DNA of 64,000 nucleotides, taken from an uncultured Verrucomicrobiota bacterium. Its GTDB lineage: Bacteria > Verrucomicrobiota > Kiritimatiellia > CAIQIC01 > Lenti-01. The translations under genes and the position numbers were made by a program. The notes beneath the pieces are model-generated. The model worked only from the letters and a program-made list of their open reading frames with translations, was not told the origin of the DNA and ran no database searches. Shown here piece by piece: positions 1 through 9,644 of the stretch (position 1 is its first letter; each line of letters begins with the position of its first letter). The stretch covers positions 1 through 64,000 of the forward strand of contig CALMBO010000013.1 of assembly GCA_937860055.1 (NCBI GenBank), read 5' to 3'.

Positions 1-1871
1 CCGCCCCCGCCGCCCCGGGCGAGCCCGCCCCCGCCGCCGCTCCGGCGCCGGCTCCCGCGGCCGCCCCCGAGGAACCGGCCGCCCCCAAGGTCGTCGCCAT
101 CAAGGGCCATGTGGTCGTCAAGGAATTCGCCGAACTGCTCGGCATCAAGCCCAACGTGCTGATCGCCAAGCTGATGAAGCAGGGCATCTTCGCCTCCATC
201 GGCATGAAGATCGATTTCAAGGCGGCCGAACAGATCGCCAAGGATCTCGGGTTCGTCCTCGAACACGAGAAGAAGGCCGCCCCGCCGCCGCCGCCGGTCA
301 AGGCGGAACCCAAGCCGGAAGGCGCGGCCGAGGATGCCAAGGATGATCTGCAGCCGCGGCCGCCCGTCGTCACCTTCATGGGCCACGTCGACCACGGCAA
401 AACCTCCCTCCTCGACTACATCCGCAAGGCGCACGTCGCCGCGGGCGAGGACGGCGGCATCACCCAGCACATCGGCGCCTACCAGGTCGAGCACCAGGGC
501 CGCCTGATCACCTTCCTCGACACCCCCGGCCACGAGGCCTTCACCGCCATGCGCGCGCGCGGCGCCAACCTGACGGACATCGCCGTCATCGTCATCGCCG
601 CCGACGACGGCATCATGCCGCAGACCAAGGAGGCCATCCAGCACGCGCAGGCCGCCAAGGTCGCCATGATCATCGCCATCAACAAGTGCGACCTGCGCAC
701 CGCCAACCCCGACCGCGTGAAGCGCCAGCTCCAGCAGATGGGCCTCGCCCCCGAAGACTGGGGCGGCGACCTCATCTGCTGCCCCGTCAGCGCCGCCAAG
801 GGCGACGGCATGGACCATCTGCTCGAAATGATCCTGCTGCAGGCGGACGTCCTCGAACTCCGGGCCAACCCCCGCCGCAAGGCGCAGGGCTACGTGATCG
901 AATCGCGCCTCGAGGCCGGCATGGGCCCGACCGCCAACGTGCTGATCACCAACGGCACCCTCCAGCTCAACGACGCCATCGTCTCCGGCTCCTGCTGGGG
1001 CCGCGTGAAGGCCATGATCAACGACCAGGGCAACAAGGTCCGCACCGCGGGCCCTTCCGCCGCCGTCAAGATCCTCGGCCTCACCAGCGTGCCGTCGCCC
1101 GGCAGCGAATTCCACGTCTACAAGAACGACCGCGAAGCCCGCCAGATCGCCGAGGAGCGCGCCGCCGCCGAACGCCTGAAGGATCTCGGGGGCAGCGCCG
1201 AGCCCAAGGCGCCGCTCACCCTCGAAGAACTGCTACAGGAAAAGACCGGCAGCGACAAGCGCACGCTCAACGTCATTCTCAAGACCGACGTGCTCGGCTC
1301 CCTCGAGGCCATCCGCGGCTCCCTCGAAGGCATCAAGAGCGAGAAGGTCGACCTGGCCATCATCGGCACCGGCGCCGGCAACATCTCCGTCAACGACGTG
1401 CTGCTCGCCTCCGCCTCCAAGGCCGTCATCCTCGGCTTCCACGTCGCCAAGGACAGCGGCGCGGGCGCCGAAGCCAAGCGCAAGGGCGTCGAAATCCGCC
1501 TCTATTCCATCATCTACGAGATGCTCGACGACGTGAAGAACCTGATGACCGGCCTCCTGGAGCCGATCGTCAAGGAGCACGTCAACGGCCAGGCCGCCAT
1601 CCGCCAGATCTTCGACATGGGCAAGCGCGGCAAGGTCGCCGGCTGCATGTGCCTGAAGGGCAAGGTCACCGTCAAGGGCCGCGCCCGCGTCAAGCGCAAG
1701 GACGAGGTCCTCTACGAGGGAAAGATCCAGACCCTCCGCCGCTTCCAGAACGAGGCGTCCGAGGTCCGCGAAGGCCAGGAGTGCGGCATTGTCCTCGACC
1801 GCTTCACCAACTTCGCCGAAGGCGACATCATCGAATCCTACGAACTCGAGAAGGTCGCCCAGGAGCTTTGA
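1..1871 (+). CDS. infB: translation initiation factor IF-2 (5' truncated by window edge)
   Basis: [24 protein letters not shown]1 motif, [12 protein letters not shown]; Ala/Pro-rich frame stays open to the window start. Confidence 0.97.
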   Translation, partial: APAAPGEPAPAAAPAPAPAAAPEEPAAPKVVAIKGHVVVKEFAELLGIKPNVLIAKLMKQGIFASIGMKIDFKAAEQIAKDLGFVLEHEKKAAPPPPPVKAEPKPEGAAEDAKDDLQPRPPVVTFMGHVDHGKTSLLDYIRKAHVAAGEDGGITQHIGAYQVEHQGRLITFLDTPGHEAFTAMRARGANLTDIAVIVIAADDGIMPQTKEAIQHAQAAKVAMIIAINKCDLRTANPDRVKRQLQQMGLAPEDWGGDLICCPVSAAKGDGMDHLLEMILLQADVLELRANPRRKAQGYVIESRLEAGMGPTANVLITNGTLQLNDAIVSGSCWGRVKAMINDQGNKVRTAGPSAAVKILGLTSVPSPGSEFHVYKNDREARQIAEERAAAERLKDLGGSAEPKAPLTLEELLQEKTGSDKRTLNVILKTDVLGSLEAIRGSLEGIKSEKVDLAIIGTGAGNISVNDVLLASASKAVILGFHVAKDSGAGAEAKRKGVEIRLYSIIYEMLDDVKNLMTGLLEPIVKEHVNGQAAIRQIFDMGKRGKVAGCMCLKGKVTVKGRARVKRKDEVLYEGKIQTLRRFQNEASEVREGQECGIVLDRFTNFAEGDIIESYELEKVAQEL

Positions 1872-1894
1872 TCCGCCTCCGGACGGGCCGCCCC

Positions 1895-2320
1895 ATGAAA
1901 GCCGACCGAATCACGCGCGTCAACGAGCTCATCCGCCGCGAACTGGGCATCCAGCTCTACCGCGTCGTGAACCGGCCGGATTTCGACTCCGCCGCCGTCA
2001 CCTTCACGCACGCGATCACGTCGGTGGACCTGCGCAGCTGCCGTGTCCTCGTCTCCATCCGCGGCGAACCCGCCGGGCAGGAGCGCATGCTTTCCATCCT
2101 GAGGAGGCACCGCGCGGATTTCCAGGAAGCCATCCACAAGAATGTCGTCCTGCGCTACACCCCGCAGCTCCATTTCGTCCTCGACCATTCCGTCGAGGAG
2201 GGCGACCACGTCCTCCAGATCCTCGGCCGGATGGAAGCCGCCGGCGAAGTCGAACCTGATACCGGCGAAGACGCCCTCGGCAGCGAGGACGCCCCCGACA
2301 CCGACACCCCTCCCGCCTGA
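1895..2320 (+). CDS. rbfA: 30S ribosome-binding factor A
   Basis: MKADRITRVNELIRRELGIQLYRVVNRPDF...; position between infB and truB. Confidence 0.9.
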   Translation: MKADRITRVNELIRRELGIQLYRVVNRPDFDSAAVTFTHAITSVDLRSCRVLVSIRGEPAGQERMLSILRRHRADFQEAIHKNVVLRYTPQLHFVLDHSVEEGDHVLQILGRMEAAGEVEPDTGEDALGSEDAPDTDTPPA

Positions 2321-2325
2321 CCCCC

Positions 2326-3054
2326 ATGGCCGCCCCCTCCCTCGCCTCCCTCGGTCCGAACGACGGCCTCCTGCTCGTCGACAAGCCCTCCGGCCCCACT
2401 TCGCACGACATCGTCGCCCAGATCCGCCGCCATTTCCGGATTCCCAAGGTCGGCCACGGCGGCACCCTCGACCCCATGGCCACCGGCCTGCTGGTCATCC
2501 TGCTCGGCAAGGGCACCAAGATCTCCGAACGCGTCATGGGCCACGACAAGACCTACGAGGGCACGCTCCGCCTAGGCATCGAAACCGATTCGCAGGACGC
2601 TGACGGGCGGGTCGTCGCCGAAAAGGACGCCTCGGCCATCGCGGCCGGACAGGTCGTGGCGCAGATGAAGGCGCGCCTCGGCGACCAGATGCAGATGCCG
2701 CCCATGGTCTCCGCCATCAAGCTCAACGGCGTTCCGCTCTACAAGCTCGCGCGCAAGGGCGAAACGGTCGAGCGCACGCCCAAGCTCATCCATGTCTACC
2801 GCTTCGAACTCCTCGAGTTCGCGCCGCCCGATGTCCGCTTCGTCGTCGAATGCACCAAGGGAACCTACGTCCGCACCCTCGCGCACGACATCGGCCAATC
2901 CCTCGGCGTCGGCGCCCACCTCGTGCAGCTCCGCCGCACGAAGATCGGCCGGCTCGACGTCGCCAACGCCTCGACCCTCGACGATCTGCTCGCCCGGCCC
3001 TCCCTCGGCGGCAAGGTCATCCCCCTCGCCGCCGCTTTGCCCCTTTTGACCTGA
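2326..3054 (+). CDS. truB: tRNA pseudouridine(55) synthase
   Basis: GLLLVDKPSGPTSHDIV, GHGGTLDPMATGLL, GTYVRTLAHDIG motifs. Confidence 0.96.
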   Translation: MAAPSLASLGPNDGLLLVDKPSGPTSHDIVAQIRRHFRIPKVGHGGTLDPMATGLLVILLGKGTKISERVMGHDKTYEGTLRLGIETDSQDADGRVVAEKDASAIAAGQVVAQMKARLGDQMQMPPMVSAIKLNGVPLYKLARKGETVERTPKLIHVYRFELLEFAPPDVRFVVECTKGTYVRTLAHDIGQSLGVGAHLVQLRRTKIGRLDVANASTLDDLLARPSLGGKVIPLAAALPLLT

Positions 3055-3095
3055 TTCCCTTTTCTCCCCGTTGAGGGAGTGCTAGGATGTTCCCC

Positions 3096-4025
3096 ATGCC
3101 ATCCTCTTCGCATAGTTCCGCGCCGGCCGCACCCCTTGTGCTGGCCCTCGGCCAGTTCGACGGCGTGCATCGCGGCCACCAGGCCGTGTTCCGCGCCGCC
3201 GTCGAATCCGCGCGGAAGCACAAGGGGGTCCCCGGCTGCCTCACCTTCTCCCCCCACGTCGCGCAGCTCCTGGATCCTTCCCGCGCCCCCCTCCTGCTGG
3301 CGACCCCCGAACAGAACCAGGCGCTCATCTGCGCCTGCGGCATCCAGCAGATCCACACCTTCCCTTTCACCCGCGAATTCGCCGCGGTGGGCCCCGACGA
3401 ATTCCTCTCCCTGCTGAAAATGGAATTCCCAGCCCTCGCCGGAATCGTCGTCGGGGAAAATTTCACCTTCGGCAAGGACCGCGCGGGGAACCGGGACACG
3501 CTGCCGCGCCTCGCGCAGGCGCTGGGGCTCCGCGCGCAGATCGTCCCGCATGTGGAGCTGGACGGCGCCCCCATCTCCAGCACGCGCATCCGCGCCGCCG
3601 TCGCGGCCGGCGACATGCCGCTGGCCAAGGCCATGTTGGGCCGGCCCTTTTCTCTCGTCGGCACGGTCGTCCATGGCCGCGCGGCCGGCCGGGCCATCGG
3701 CTTCCCCACCGCGAACATCCGGCCCGTCCTGCCCATCCGGCCGGCTCCCGGCATCTATGCCGCCCGCCTCCTTCTCCACGACGGCCCCCGCCCCGGCGCG
3801 GCGTTCGTGCCCGATCCGGCCGATCCCGCCCAGGCGCATTTCGGCAAGGTCGTCGAAATCCATGTCCCCGGCCTGTCCCGCAACCTCTACGACATCGAGG
3901 TCGGGATTTCCTTCACGCGGCGCCTTCGCGGCCATGTGCCTTTTCCCGATGCCGCGGCCGCTTCCGCGCAGATCGCCCGCGACGTCCAGGCCGCCCTGCG
4001 GGCCGACGCCGAGGAAAACCCATGA
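3096..4025 (+). CDS. ribF: bifunctional riboflavin kinase/FAD synthetase (alternative start 3087)
   Basis: LALGQFDGVHRGHQAVF, GENFTFGKDRAG, SSTRIRAAVAAGD, GRAIGFPTANI; follows truB. Confidence 0.94.
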   Translation: MPSSSHSSAPAAPLVLALGQFDGVHRGHQAVFRAAVESARKHKGVPGCLTFSPHVAQLLDPSRAPLLLATPEQNQALICACGIQQIHTFPFTREFAAVGPDEFLSLLKMEFPALAGIVVGENFTFGKDRAGNRDTLPRLAQALGLRAQIVPHVELDGAPISSTRIRAAVAAGDMPLAKAMLGRPFSLVGTVVHGRAAGRAIGFPTANIRPVLPIRPAPGIYAARLLLHDGPRPGAAFVPDPADPAQAHFGKVVEIHVPGLSRNLYDIEVGISFTRRLRGHVPFPDAAAASAQIARDVQAALRADAEENP

Positions 4026-6406
4026 GCCGGCCCGCCCCCGCCACGGAACTCCTGGCTCCCGCCGGCGAAAAGGCCGCCGCCTACGCCGCCTTCGCGTTCG
4101 GCGCCGATGCCGTCTACACCGGCCTGCCTCGCTTCTCCGCCCGCGCCGAGGCCGTCAACCTCTCCCCGCGCGAGCTCGAGGAGATCGCCGCCTGCGCCCA
4201 TTCCCTCCCGCGCCCGCGCCGCGTCTACGTCACGCTCAACACCCTCGTCCGCGAGGCCGAACTGCCCGAGCTTGTCCGCTCCCTCGCCCTCTGCGCCGAG
4301 GCCGGCGCCGATGCGGTCATCGTGCAGGATTTCGGCGTCGCCCGCCTCGCGCGCCGGCATTTTCCCGCCCTCCGCCTCCACGCCTCCACCCAGATGGCCC
4401 TCCACAACCTCGAAGGCGTCCGCGCCGCCGCCCGCCTCGGCTTCAAGCGCGTCACGCTCGCCCGCGAACTCACCCTCGACGAAATCCGTTCCATCGCGAA
4501 GCAGGCGCCGGCCGAGATCGAGACCTTCCTGCACGGCGCGCTGTGCTATTCCTACTCCGGCCTCTGCCTCTACTCCGCGCTCCTGCGCGACCGCTCGGGG
4601 AACCGCGGCGCCTGCGCCTATCCCTGCCGCGACGCCTTCGAACCCGTTTTCTCCGCAGGCGCCGCCCCGGCCGCCGCGGGCCTCGTCTTCTCCATGAAGG
4701 ATCTCGCCGCCGGCGCCTCCATCCACGACCTGGCCGCCGCCGGAGTCGCCTCGCTCAAGATCGAAGGCCGCAAGAAATCCCCCCTCTACGTCGCCGCCGC
4801 CGTCCACTACCACCGCAAGCTCCTCGACCGCGCCTTCCAGCCCGGCGAGCAGGAACAGTGCGCCAACGACCTGCGCACCATCTTCTCGCGGCCGTGGACC
4901 GGCCTCTATCTCCAGTCCAAGGCCCGCCGCGACGTGATCGATCCCGATGCCACCGGCCACCGCGGGACGCCGGTCGGCCGCGTCGAAAATTCCGGCCGCG
5001 ATTTCATCCAGTTCCGGACCTCCCTCCCGCTCGAAGTCCACGACGGCCTCCAGATCGAATTGCCCGGCGAAACGCGCCCCTTCGGCTTCGCCGTCGAGGA
5101 GATCCTGCTGTCCAACGGCCGCCGCGTCTTCGAGGCGCCGGCCCGGACCCTCGTCCAGGTTCCGTTGCCGCCCGAATCGCCCGGCATTCCCCGGGGCACC
5201 GAGCTCTTCCTGGCGTCCTCGCAGGCCGTCAAGCGCCGCTACCGCTTCGACATCCCCAATCCGCGCGATTTGCGCCGGCGGTTCAACATGGATGTGCGGC
5301 TCGCGCTGTCGGAATCCCGCGCCGAAGCCGCCGCCACCGCCGAAGCCGATGGGTACTCGCTCTCCGCCTCCGCCGCGATCGACGGCCCCTTCGCCGCCGC
5401 CAGGAACCCGGCGGCCATGGACGCTGCGCTCCGGACGGCCTTTTCCAAGCTCGGCGACACTCCCTTCGAGCTCAAGGATCTCGCCTGCGAAGGCCCCGCC
5501 CTGTTCATCCCCGCCTCGCAACTCAACGCCCTCCGCCGCAACCTCACCACCGCCCTCGAACAATCCCTCCGCGATGCCCGCGAAAAGCACGTCGAACAAG
5601 CCATTTCCTCCCTCTCCCTCCTGACCTCCGACCTCTGCACTCCGACCTCTTCACCCAAAGCGCCCGCGTTCCTGCTAAAGACCGACCAGCCTTCCTCCCT
5701 CCTCGCCGCCTTCCCCGGCGGCGACCTCCCGCGCGTCACCGAACTCATCGTCGAACTCGGGCGGGAGCCCGTCGAGAAGATCGAATCGGCGCTGGCGCAG
5801 CTTCCGGACCGGATCGCCGTCCGCCTCGCCCTGCCAATGATCACCCGCTCGTGGGACCGCGAGGAGCTGCTGGCCCAGATCCGCCGATTCCTCGACGCCG
5901 GCCACCGCCGCTGGGAGGCCGCGAACCTCTCCGCGATCGATTTCCTCCCCCGCGCCGGCGACCTCGATCTCTCCGCCGACTGGCCGCTCTACACCCTCAA
6001 CTCCGCCGCCTTCGCCGAACTGCGCGAACGCGGCGTCTCGCGCTTCACCGCCTCGCCCGAGGACACCGCCGAAAACATCGCCGCCCTTGCCGCGCGCCAT
6101 CCGTTCTCCCTGGTCTGGACCATTCACCGCGATCCGCCGCTGTTCATTTCCGAATCCTGCCCGCATGCCGCGCGCCTCGGCCGCTGCCCGGGACCCGCAA
6201 ACTGCGATTTCACCGAACAATCCTTTGTCTCGAAGGCCGGAGAAGCCGTCAGGACCGTCAACCGCCGCTGCCGCTTCTACACCCTTCTCGAAAAACCCGC
6301 CGCCCTCCCCCTCCCCCCCGGAGTGCCGCTTCTTCCCCGCGCCGATTTCCTCTACCGCGCCTGGACTCCCGACGCCCTCCGCCACGCGCTTTTCCATCTC
6401 GTTTAA
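4022..6406 (+). CDS. peptidase U32 family protein
   Basis: ELLAPAGEKAAAYAAFAFGADAVYTGL...; ETFLHGALCYSYSGLCLYSALLRDRSGNRGACAYPCR signature. Confidence 0.92.
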   Translation: MSRPAPATELLAPAGEKAAAYAAFAFGADAVYTGLPRFSARAEAVNLSPRELEEIAACAHSLPRPRRVYVTLNTLVREAELPELVRSLALCAEAGADAVIVQDFGVARLARRHFPALRLHASTQMALHNLEGVRAAARLGFKRVTLARELTLDEIRSIAKQAPAEIETFLHGALCYSYSGLCLYSALLRDRSGNRGACAYPCRDAFEPVFSAGAAPAAAGLVFSMKDLAAGASIHDLAAAGVASLKIEGRKKSPLYVAAAVHYHRKLLDRAFQPGEQEQCANDLRTIFSRPWTGLYLQSKARRDVIDPDATGHRGTPVGRVENSGRDFIQFRTSLPLEVHDGLQIELPGETRPFGFAVEEILLSNGRRVFEAPARTLVQVPLPPESPGIPRGTELFLASSQAVKRRYRFDIPNPRDLRRRFNMDVRLALSESRAEAAATAEADGYSLSASAAIDGPFAAARNPAAMDAALRTAFSKLGDTPFELKDLACEGPALFIPASQLNALRRNLTTALEQSLRDAREKHVEQAISSLSLLTSDLCTPTSSPKAPAFLLKTDQPSSLLAAFPGGDLPRVTELIVELGREPVEKIESALAQLPDRIAVRLALPMITRSWDREELLAQIRRFLDAGHRRWEAANLSAIDFLPRAGDLDLSADWPLYTLNSAAFAELRERGVSRFTASPEDTAENIAALAARHPFSLVWTIHRDPPLFISESCPHAARLGRCPGPANCDFTEQSFVSKAGEAVRTVNRRCRFYTLLEKPAALPLPPGVPLLPRADFLYRAWTPDALRHALFHLV
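5621..5655. repeat. 7-bp-period repeat inside peptidase U32 CDS
   Basis: CTGACCT CCGACCT CTGCACT CCGACCT CTTCACC. Confidence 0.85.
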
Positions 6407-6481
6407 CCTCCGACTCCGGCCTTGCCAAGCGGCGCCGGACGCGCCATCATGGCGGCAGTTGACAGCAGCGAGGTGCGCCCC

Positions 6482-7321
6482 ATGATCAAGAACATCCTCT
6501 TCGGCGTCGATGGTTCGCCCGGCGGCGAGATCGCCGGAGACTACGCCATCCATCTGGCCCTGCGGCTCGACGCCCGCCTTGAAGCCGTCCACATCGTCGA
6601 TTCCCGCATGCTCGAATTCCCCCTCGTCGCCCCGCAGGCGGGCGTGATCACCTGGAGCCCCGGCGCGGTCAACGGCCTCCAGCAGGCCCTGCGCGCGCGC
6701 GGCGAAACCCTCCTGAAGGAAACCGCCGCCCGCGCCGAAAAGGCCGGCATCCATCTCGTCACCGCCATCGAGTTCGGCCATCCCGCGCAGGTCTTGGCCG
6801 ACATCCAGTCCCGCACCGAGCTCGTCGTCCTCGGCCGGCAGGGGGAGCATTCGAAGACCGCGCCCGACATCACCGGCTCGACCATGGAGCGCTTCATCCG
6901 CCGCGCCGACCGCCCCTGCCTCGTCACCCCCGCCGCCTTCAAGCCCATCGGCAAGATCCTGGTCGGCGTGGATGGCTCCCCCTCCGCCGGCCACGCCCTG
7001 CGCGAAGCCATCGGGCTCGCCAACGCCCTGAAGGTCCCGCTCGTCATCCTCTCCGTGGCCGAGACGGAGGGCGATCTCGTCCGCGCGCAGCAGACCAATC
7101 TCGAAGCCCACAGCATCGCCCGCGCCCACAATTGCGCCGCGGCGGCCATCACCGCCGTCGGCGCGCCGGCCACCCGCGTCATGGAGCAGGCCGCCGCGGC
7201 GGCCTGCGACCTGATCGTGCTCGGCTCCCACGGCCATGGCTGGATCTACGACCACCTCATCGGCAGCGTCGCCGCCCATGTCGTCTCCAGCGGCCAGATG
7301 CCCGTCCTGCTCGTGCGCTGA
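6482..7321 (+). CDS. universal stress protein, tandem UspA domains
   Basis: [26 protein letters not shown] and second copy [21 protein letters not shown]-terminal [22 protein letters not shown]. Confidence 0.93.
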   Translation: MIKNILFGVDGSPGGEIAGDYAIHLALRLDARLEAVHIVDSRMLEFPLVAPQAGVITWSPGAVNGLQQALRARGETLLKETAARAEKAGIHLVTAIEFGHPAQVLADIQSRTELVVLGRQGEHSKTAPDITGSTMERFIRRADRPCLVTPAAFKPIGKILVGVDGSPSAGHALREAIGLANALKVPLVILSVAETEGDLVRAQQTNLEAHSIARAHNCAAAAITAVGAPATRVMEQAAAAACDLIVLGSHGHGWIYDHLIGSVAAHVVSSGQMPVLLVR

Positions 7322-7360
7322 ACCCCCTCTCCCCCACGCGGTTAATCGCGGCCCGCGATT

Positions 7361-7401
7361 TTTTCCACACCGTGGAAAAAACTTTTCCACGCCGTGGAAA
7401 A
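7361..7401. repeat. two copies of palindrome TTTTCCAC-N3-GTGGAAAA
   Basis: 7361-7379 TTTTCCACACCGTGGAAAA; 7383-7401 TTTTCCACGCCGTGGAAAA. Confidence 0.95.
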
Positions 7402-7467
7402 CCCGCGGCCGGCCTTCCGGCGGCGCCGAAACGGCGGATTCTCCGCCCCGGAAGGTCTCCGAAAAAG

Positions 7468-7496
7468 GTTTGCGCGCCGCCGCCGGCCGCTATAAT
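7468..7496 (+). promoter_or_regulatory. promoter of parA-like gene
   Basis: Perfect -10 TATAAT (7491-7496) in a GC-rich context, SD GGAAGGA before ATG 7528; -35 poorly defined. Confidence 0.55.
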
Positions 7497-7527
7497 GCCC
7501 CCAACCATTTCACGGAAGGATCCGAGC

Positions 7528-8376
7528 ATGCCCACACCCATCATCGCCATCGCCAACCAGAAGGGGGGCGTCGGCAAGACCACCACCGCCGTCAATCTCG
7601 CCGCCTGCCTCGCCGAGCGGCGCAAAAAGGTGCTCTTGATCGACCTCGATCCGCAGGCCAACGCCACCAGCGGCCTCGGCCTCGCCAAAACCGAGGGCGC
7701 CAGCATCTACGACATCCTCCTCAGCGACAAGCCCCTCGCCGACATCATCCAGAAAACCTCCAACGACCGCCTCGATCTTGTCGCCTCCGAGGTGGACCTC
7801 GCCGGCGCCGAAATCGACGTGGCGCGCGCCGACCACTACCTCCAGCGCCTGACCATGTCCCTCGAACCCCTCGCGGCGCAGGAAATCTACGACTTCATCC
7901 TCGTGGACTGCCCCCCCTCCCTCGGCATCCTCACCATGAACGCCCTGTGCGCCGCCGACGGCCTCCTCATCCCCATGCAGTGCGAGTACTACGCCCTCGA
8001 GGGCATCAGCGTCATCCTCAACCTCGTCAACAAGCTGCACGATTCCGGCGCCGCCCCCCGCCTTGCCGTCGAAGGCATCGTGATGACCATGTACGACCTG
8101 CGCACCAACCTTTCCCAGCAGGTCGTCGGCGAAATCCGGGGCCATTTTCCCGACAAGATCTACGAATCGCTCATCCCCCGCTCCGTGCGCCTCGCCGAGG
8201 CCCCCTCCCACGGGCTGCCTATCATCGCCTACGACGCCAACTGCACCGGCGCCGCCGCCTATCGCCAGCTCGCCCGCGAATTCCTCAAGCGGCGCAAGGC
8301 CGGCGAAGCCCCCGCCGAAACCGAAGCCGCGGCCGGGGAAGAAGCCTCCGCCACGCCCGTGCCCTCCCCCTCCTGA
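7528..8376 (+). CDS. ParA/Soj-family ATPase
   Basis: [25 protein letters not shown] deviant Walker [20 protein letters not shown]; no ParB gene adjacent in the window. Confidence 0.94.
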   Translation: MPTPIIAIANQKGGVGKTTTAVNLAACLAERRKKVLLIDLDPQANATSGLGLAKTEGASIYDILLSDKPLADIIQKTSNDRLDLVASEVDLAGAEIDVARADHYLQRLTMSLEPLAAQEIYDFILVDCPPSLGILTMNALCAADGLLIPMQCEYYALEGISVILNLVNKLHDSGAAPRLAVEGIVMTMYDLRTNLSQQVVGEIRGHFPDKIYESLIPRSVRLAEAPSHGLPIIAYDANCTGAAAYRQLAREFLKRRKAGEAPAETEAAAGEEASATPVPSPS

Positions 8377-8385
8377 CCGTTTCCG

Positions 8386-9174
8386 ATGTCCCTGGCTCCT
8401 TCACAGTTGCGCGTTTGCGTGCTGGCGTCCGGCAGCAGCGGGAACTGCATCCACGTCGAAAGCGCCGCCACGGCCCTCCTCGTGGATGCCGGCCTCTCCG
8501 CCCGCGAGACCCTGCGCCGCATGGAAGCCGCCGGGCTCGATCCCGCCCGGCTCCGCGCCATCTGCGTCTCGCACGAGCACACCGACCATGTCGCCGGCAT
8601 CGCCCAGCTCCACAAGAAGCTCGGCCTGGAGCTCTATGCCAACGGCGATACCGCCCGCAATGTCCGCGGCGCCGAACATCTTCCCTGGAAGCTGTTCTCC
8701 GACGGCTCCCCCTTCCCCGTCGGCGACATCGAAGTCCTGCCCTTCCCCCTGCCCCACGACGCCTACGCGCCCGTCGGATTCGTCCTTTCCTGCGGCGGCG
8801 CCCGCCTCGGCATCGCCACCGACCTCGGCATGCCCACCCAGCTCGCCCGCGAGCGCCTGCGCGGATGCCAGACCGTCGTGCTCGAAGCCAACCACGACGA
8901 GATGCTCGTGCACAGCTCCTTCCGCCCGTGGTCCCTCAAGCAGCGCATCCTCGGCCGCCAGGGCCACCTCTCCAACGAAACCGCCGCCGCCCTCCTCGCC
9001 GACATCGCCGGCGACACCCTCCGGCAGGTCTTCCTCGCCCATCTCAGCCGGGAATGCAACAAGCTCGACCTGGCCCTCCACATCGTCCGCACCCACCTGG
9101 CCTCCGCCGGACTCGGCCATGTCCGCGTCCTCGCCACCCATCCCGACCGCCCCAGCGAATTCGCCGAGTGGTGA
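8386..9174 (+). CDS. MBL-fold metallo-hydrolase (YycJ/WalJ-like)
   Basis: VLASGSSGNCIHVES...SHEHTDHVAGI...ATDLGMPTQ...LEANHDEMLV...HLSRECN. Confidence 0.9.
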   Translation: MSLAPSQLRVCVLASGSSGNCIHVESAATALLVDAGLSARETLRRMEAAGLDPARLRAICVSHEHTDHVAGIAQLHKKLGLELYANGDTARNVRGAEHLPWKLFSDGSPFPVGDIEVLPFPLPHDAYAPVGFVLSCGGARLGIATDLGMPTQLARERLRGCQTVVLEANHDEMLVHSSFRPWSLKQRILGRQGHLSNETAAALLADIAGDTLRQVFLAHLSRECNKLDLALHIVRTHLASAGLGHVRVLATHPDRPSEFAEW

Positions 9175-9644
9175 ACAGCCGGAAGACAAACTACGAATGG
9201 CGCGAATCGCACGAATGAAAACCGGAATCGTCTTCAAGGAAGAAAGCTTCAAAATCGTTGGCGCTTGTTTTGAAGTCTACAACGGCATGGGGCAGGGATT
9301 CCTGGAGGCGGTCTATCAGGAATGCCTGGCGCTGGAATTCGCCGAACAGGGCATCCCCTTTGTCGAGCAACCTCACCTGAAGCTGAAATATAAAGCCAAG
9401 CCGCTGAAACAGGCCTATCAGCCGGATTTCCTTTGTTTCGATGAAATCATTCTCGAGATCAAATCGGCAAGGAACCTGGCCGATGAACACCGCGCGCAAG
9501 TGATCAACTATCTCAAGGCCACTGGCAAGCCGCTGGCTTTATTGGTGAACTTCGGGCATTATCCCAAATTGGAATCCGAGCGCTTTCTGGCTCCACCCCA
9601 TTCGTGCCATTCGTGTGATTCGTAGTTAAAGGTTTTCGGCTGTT
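9174..9644. mobile_element. candidate GxxExxY mobile element 1 (~471 bp)
   Basis: Inverted repeats AACTACGAATGGCGCGAATCGCACGAATG (9189-9217) and, reverse-complemented, AACTACGAATCACACGAATGGCACGAATG (9599-9627); similarity extends outward to AACAGCC (9174) / GGCTGTT (9644). Confidence 0.7.
9215..9625 (+). CDS. GxxExxY protein (PD-(D/E)XK nuclease-like family), copy 1
   Basis: GACFEVYNGMGQGFLEAVYQECLALEF...YQPDFLCFDEIILEIKSARNLADEHRAQVINYLKATGKPLALLVNFG; last residues are encoded by the right inverted repeat. Confidence 0.9.
   Translation: MKTGIVFKEESFKIVGACFEVYNGMGQGFLEAVYQECLALEFAEQGIPFVEQPHLKLKYKAKPLKQAYQPDFLCFDEIILEIKSARNLADEHRAQVINYLKATGKPLALLVNFGHYPKLESERFLAPPHSCHSCDS

Noticed and set aside
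3550-6462. 970-aa plus-strand ORF overlapping ribF and the U32 gene
   Set aside because: Arg/Pro-rich out-of-frame translation of two recognised genes
7361-7401. Calling the palindromes an origin of replication (DnaA boxes)
   Set aside because: No dnaA, dnaN or AT-rich unwinding element nearby and copies also lie within the trp operon; kept only as a hypothesis
9189-9627. Reading the GxxExxY-flanking repeats as CRISPR repeats
   Set aside because: Units are 9 bp, only three per end, inverted across a gene and without spacers
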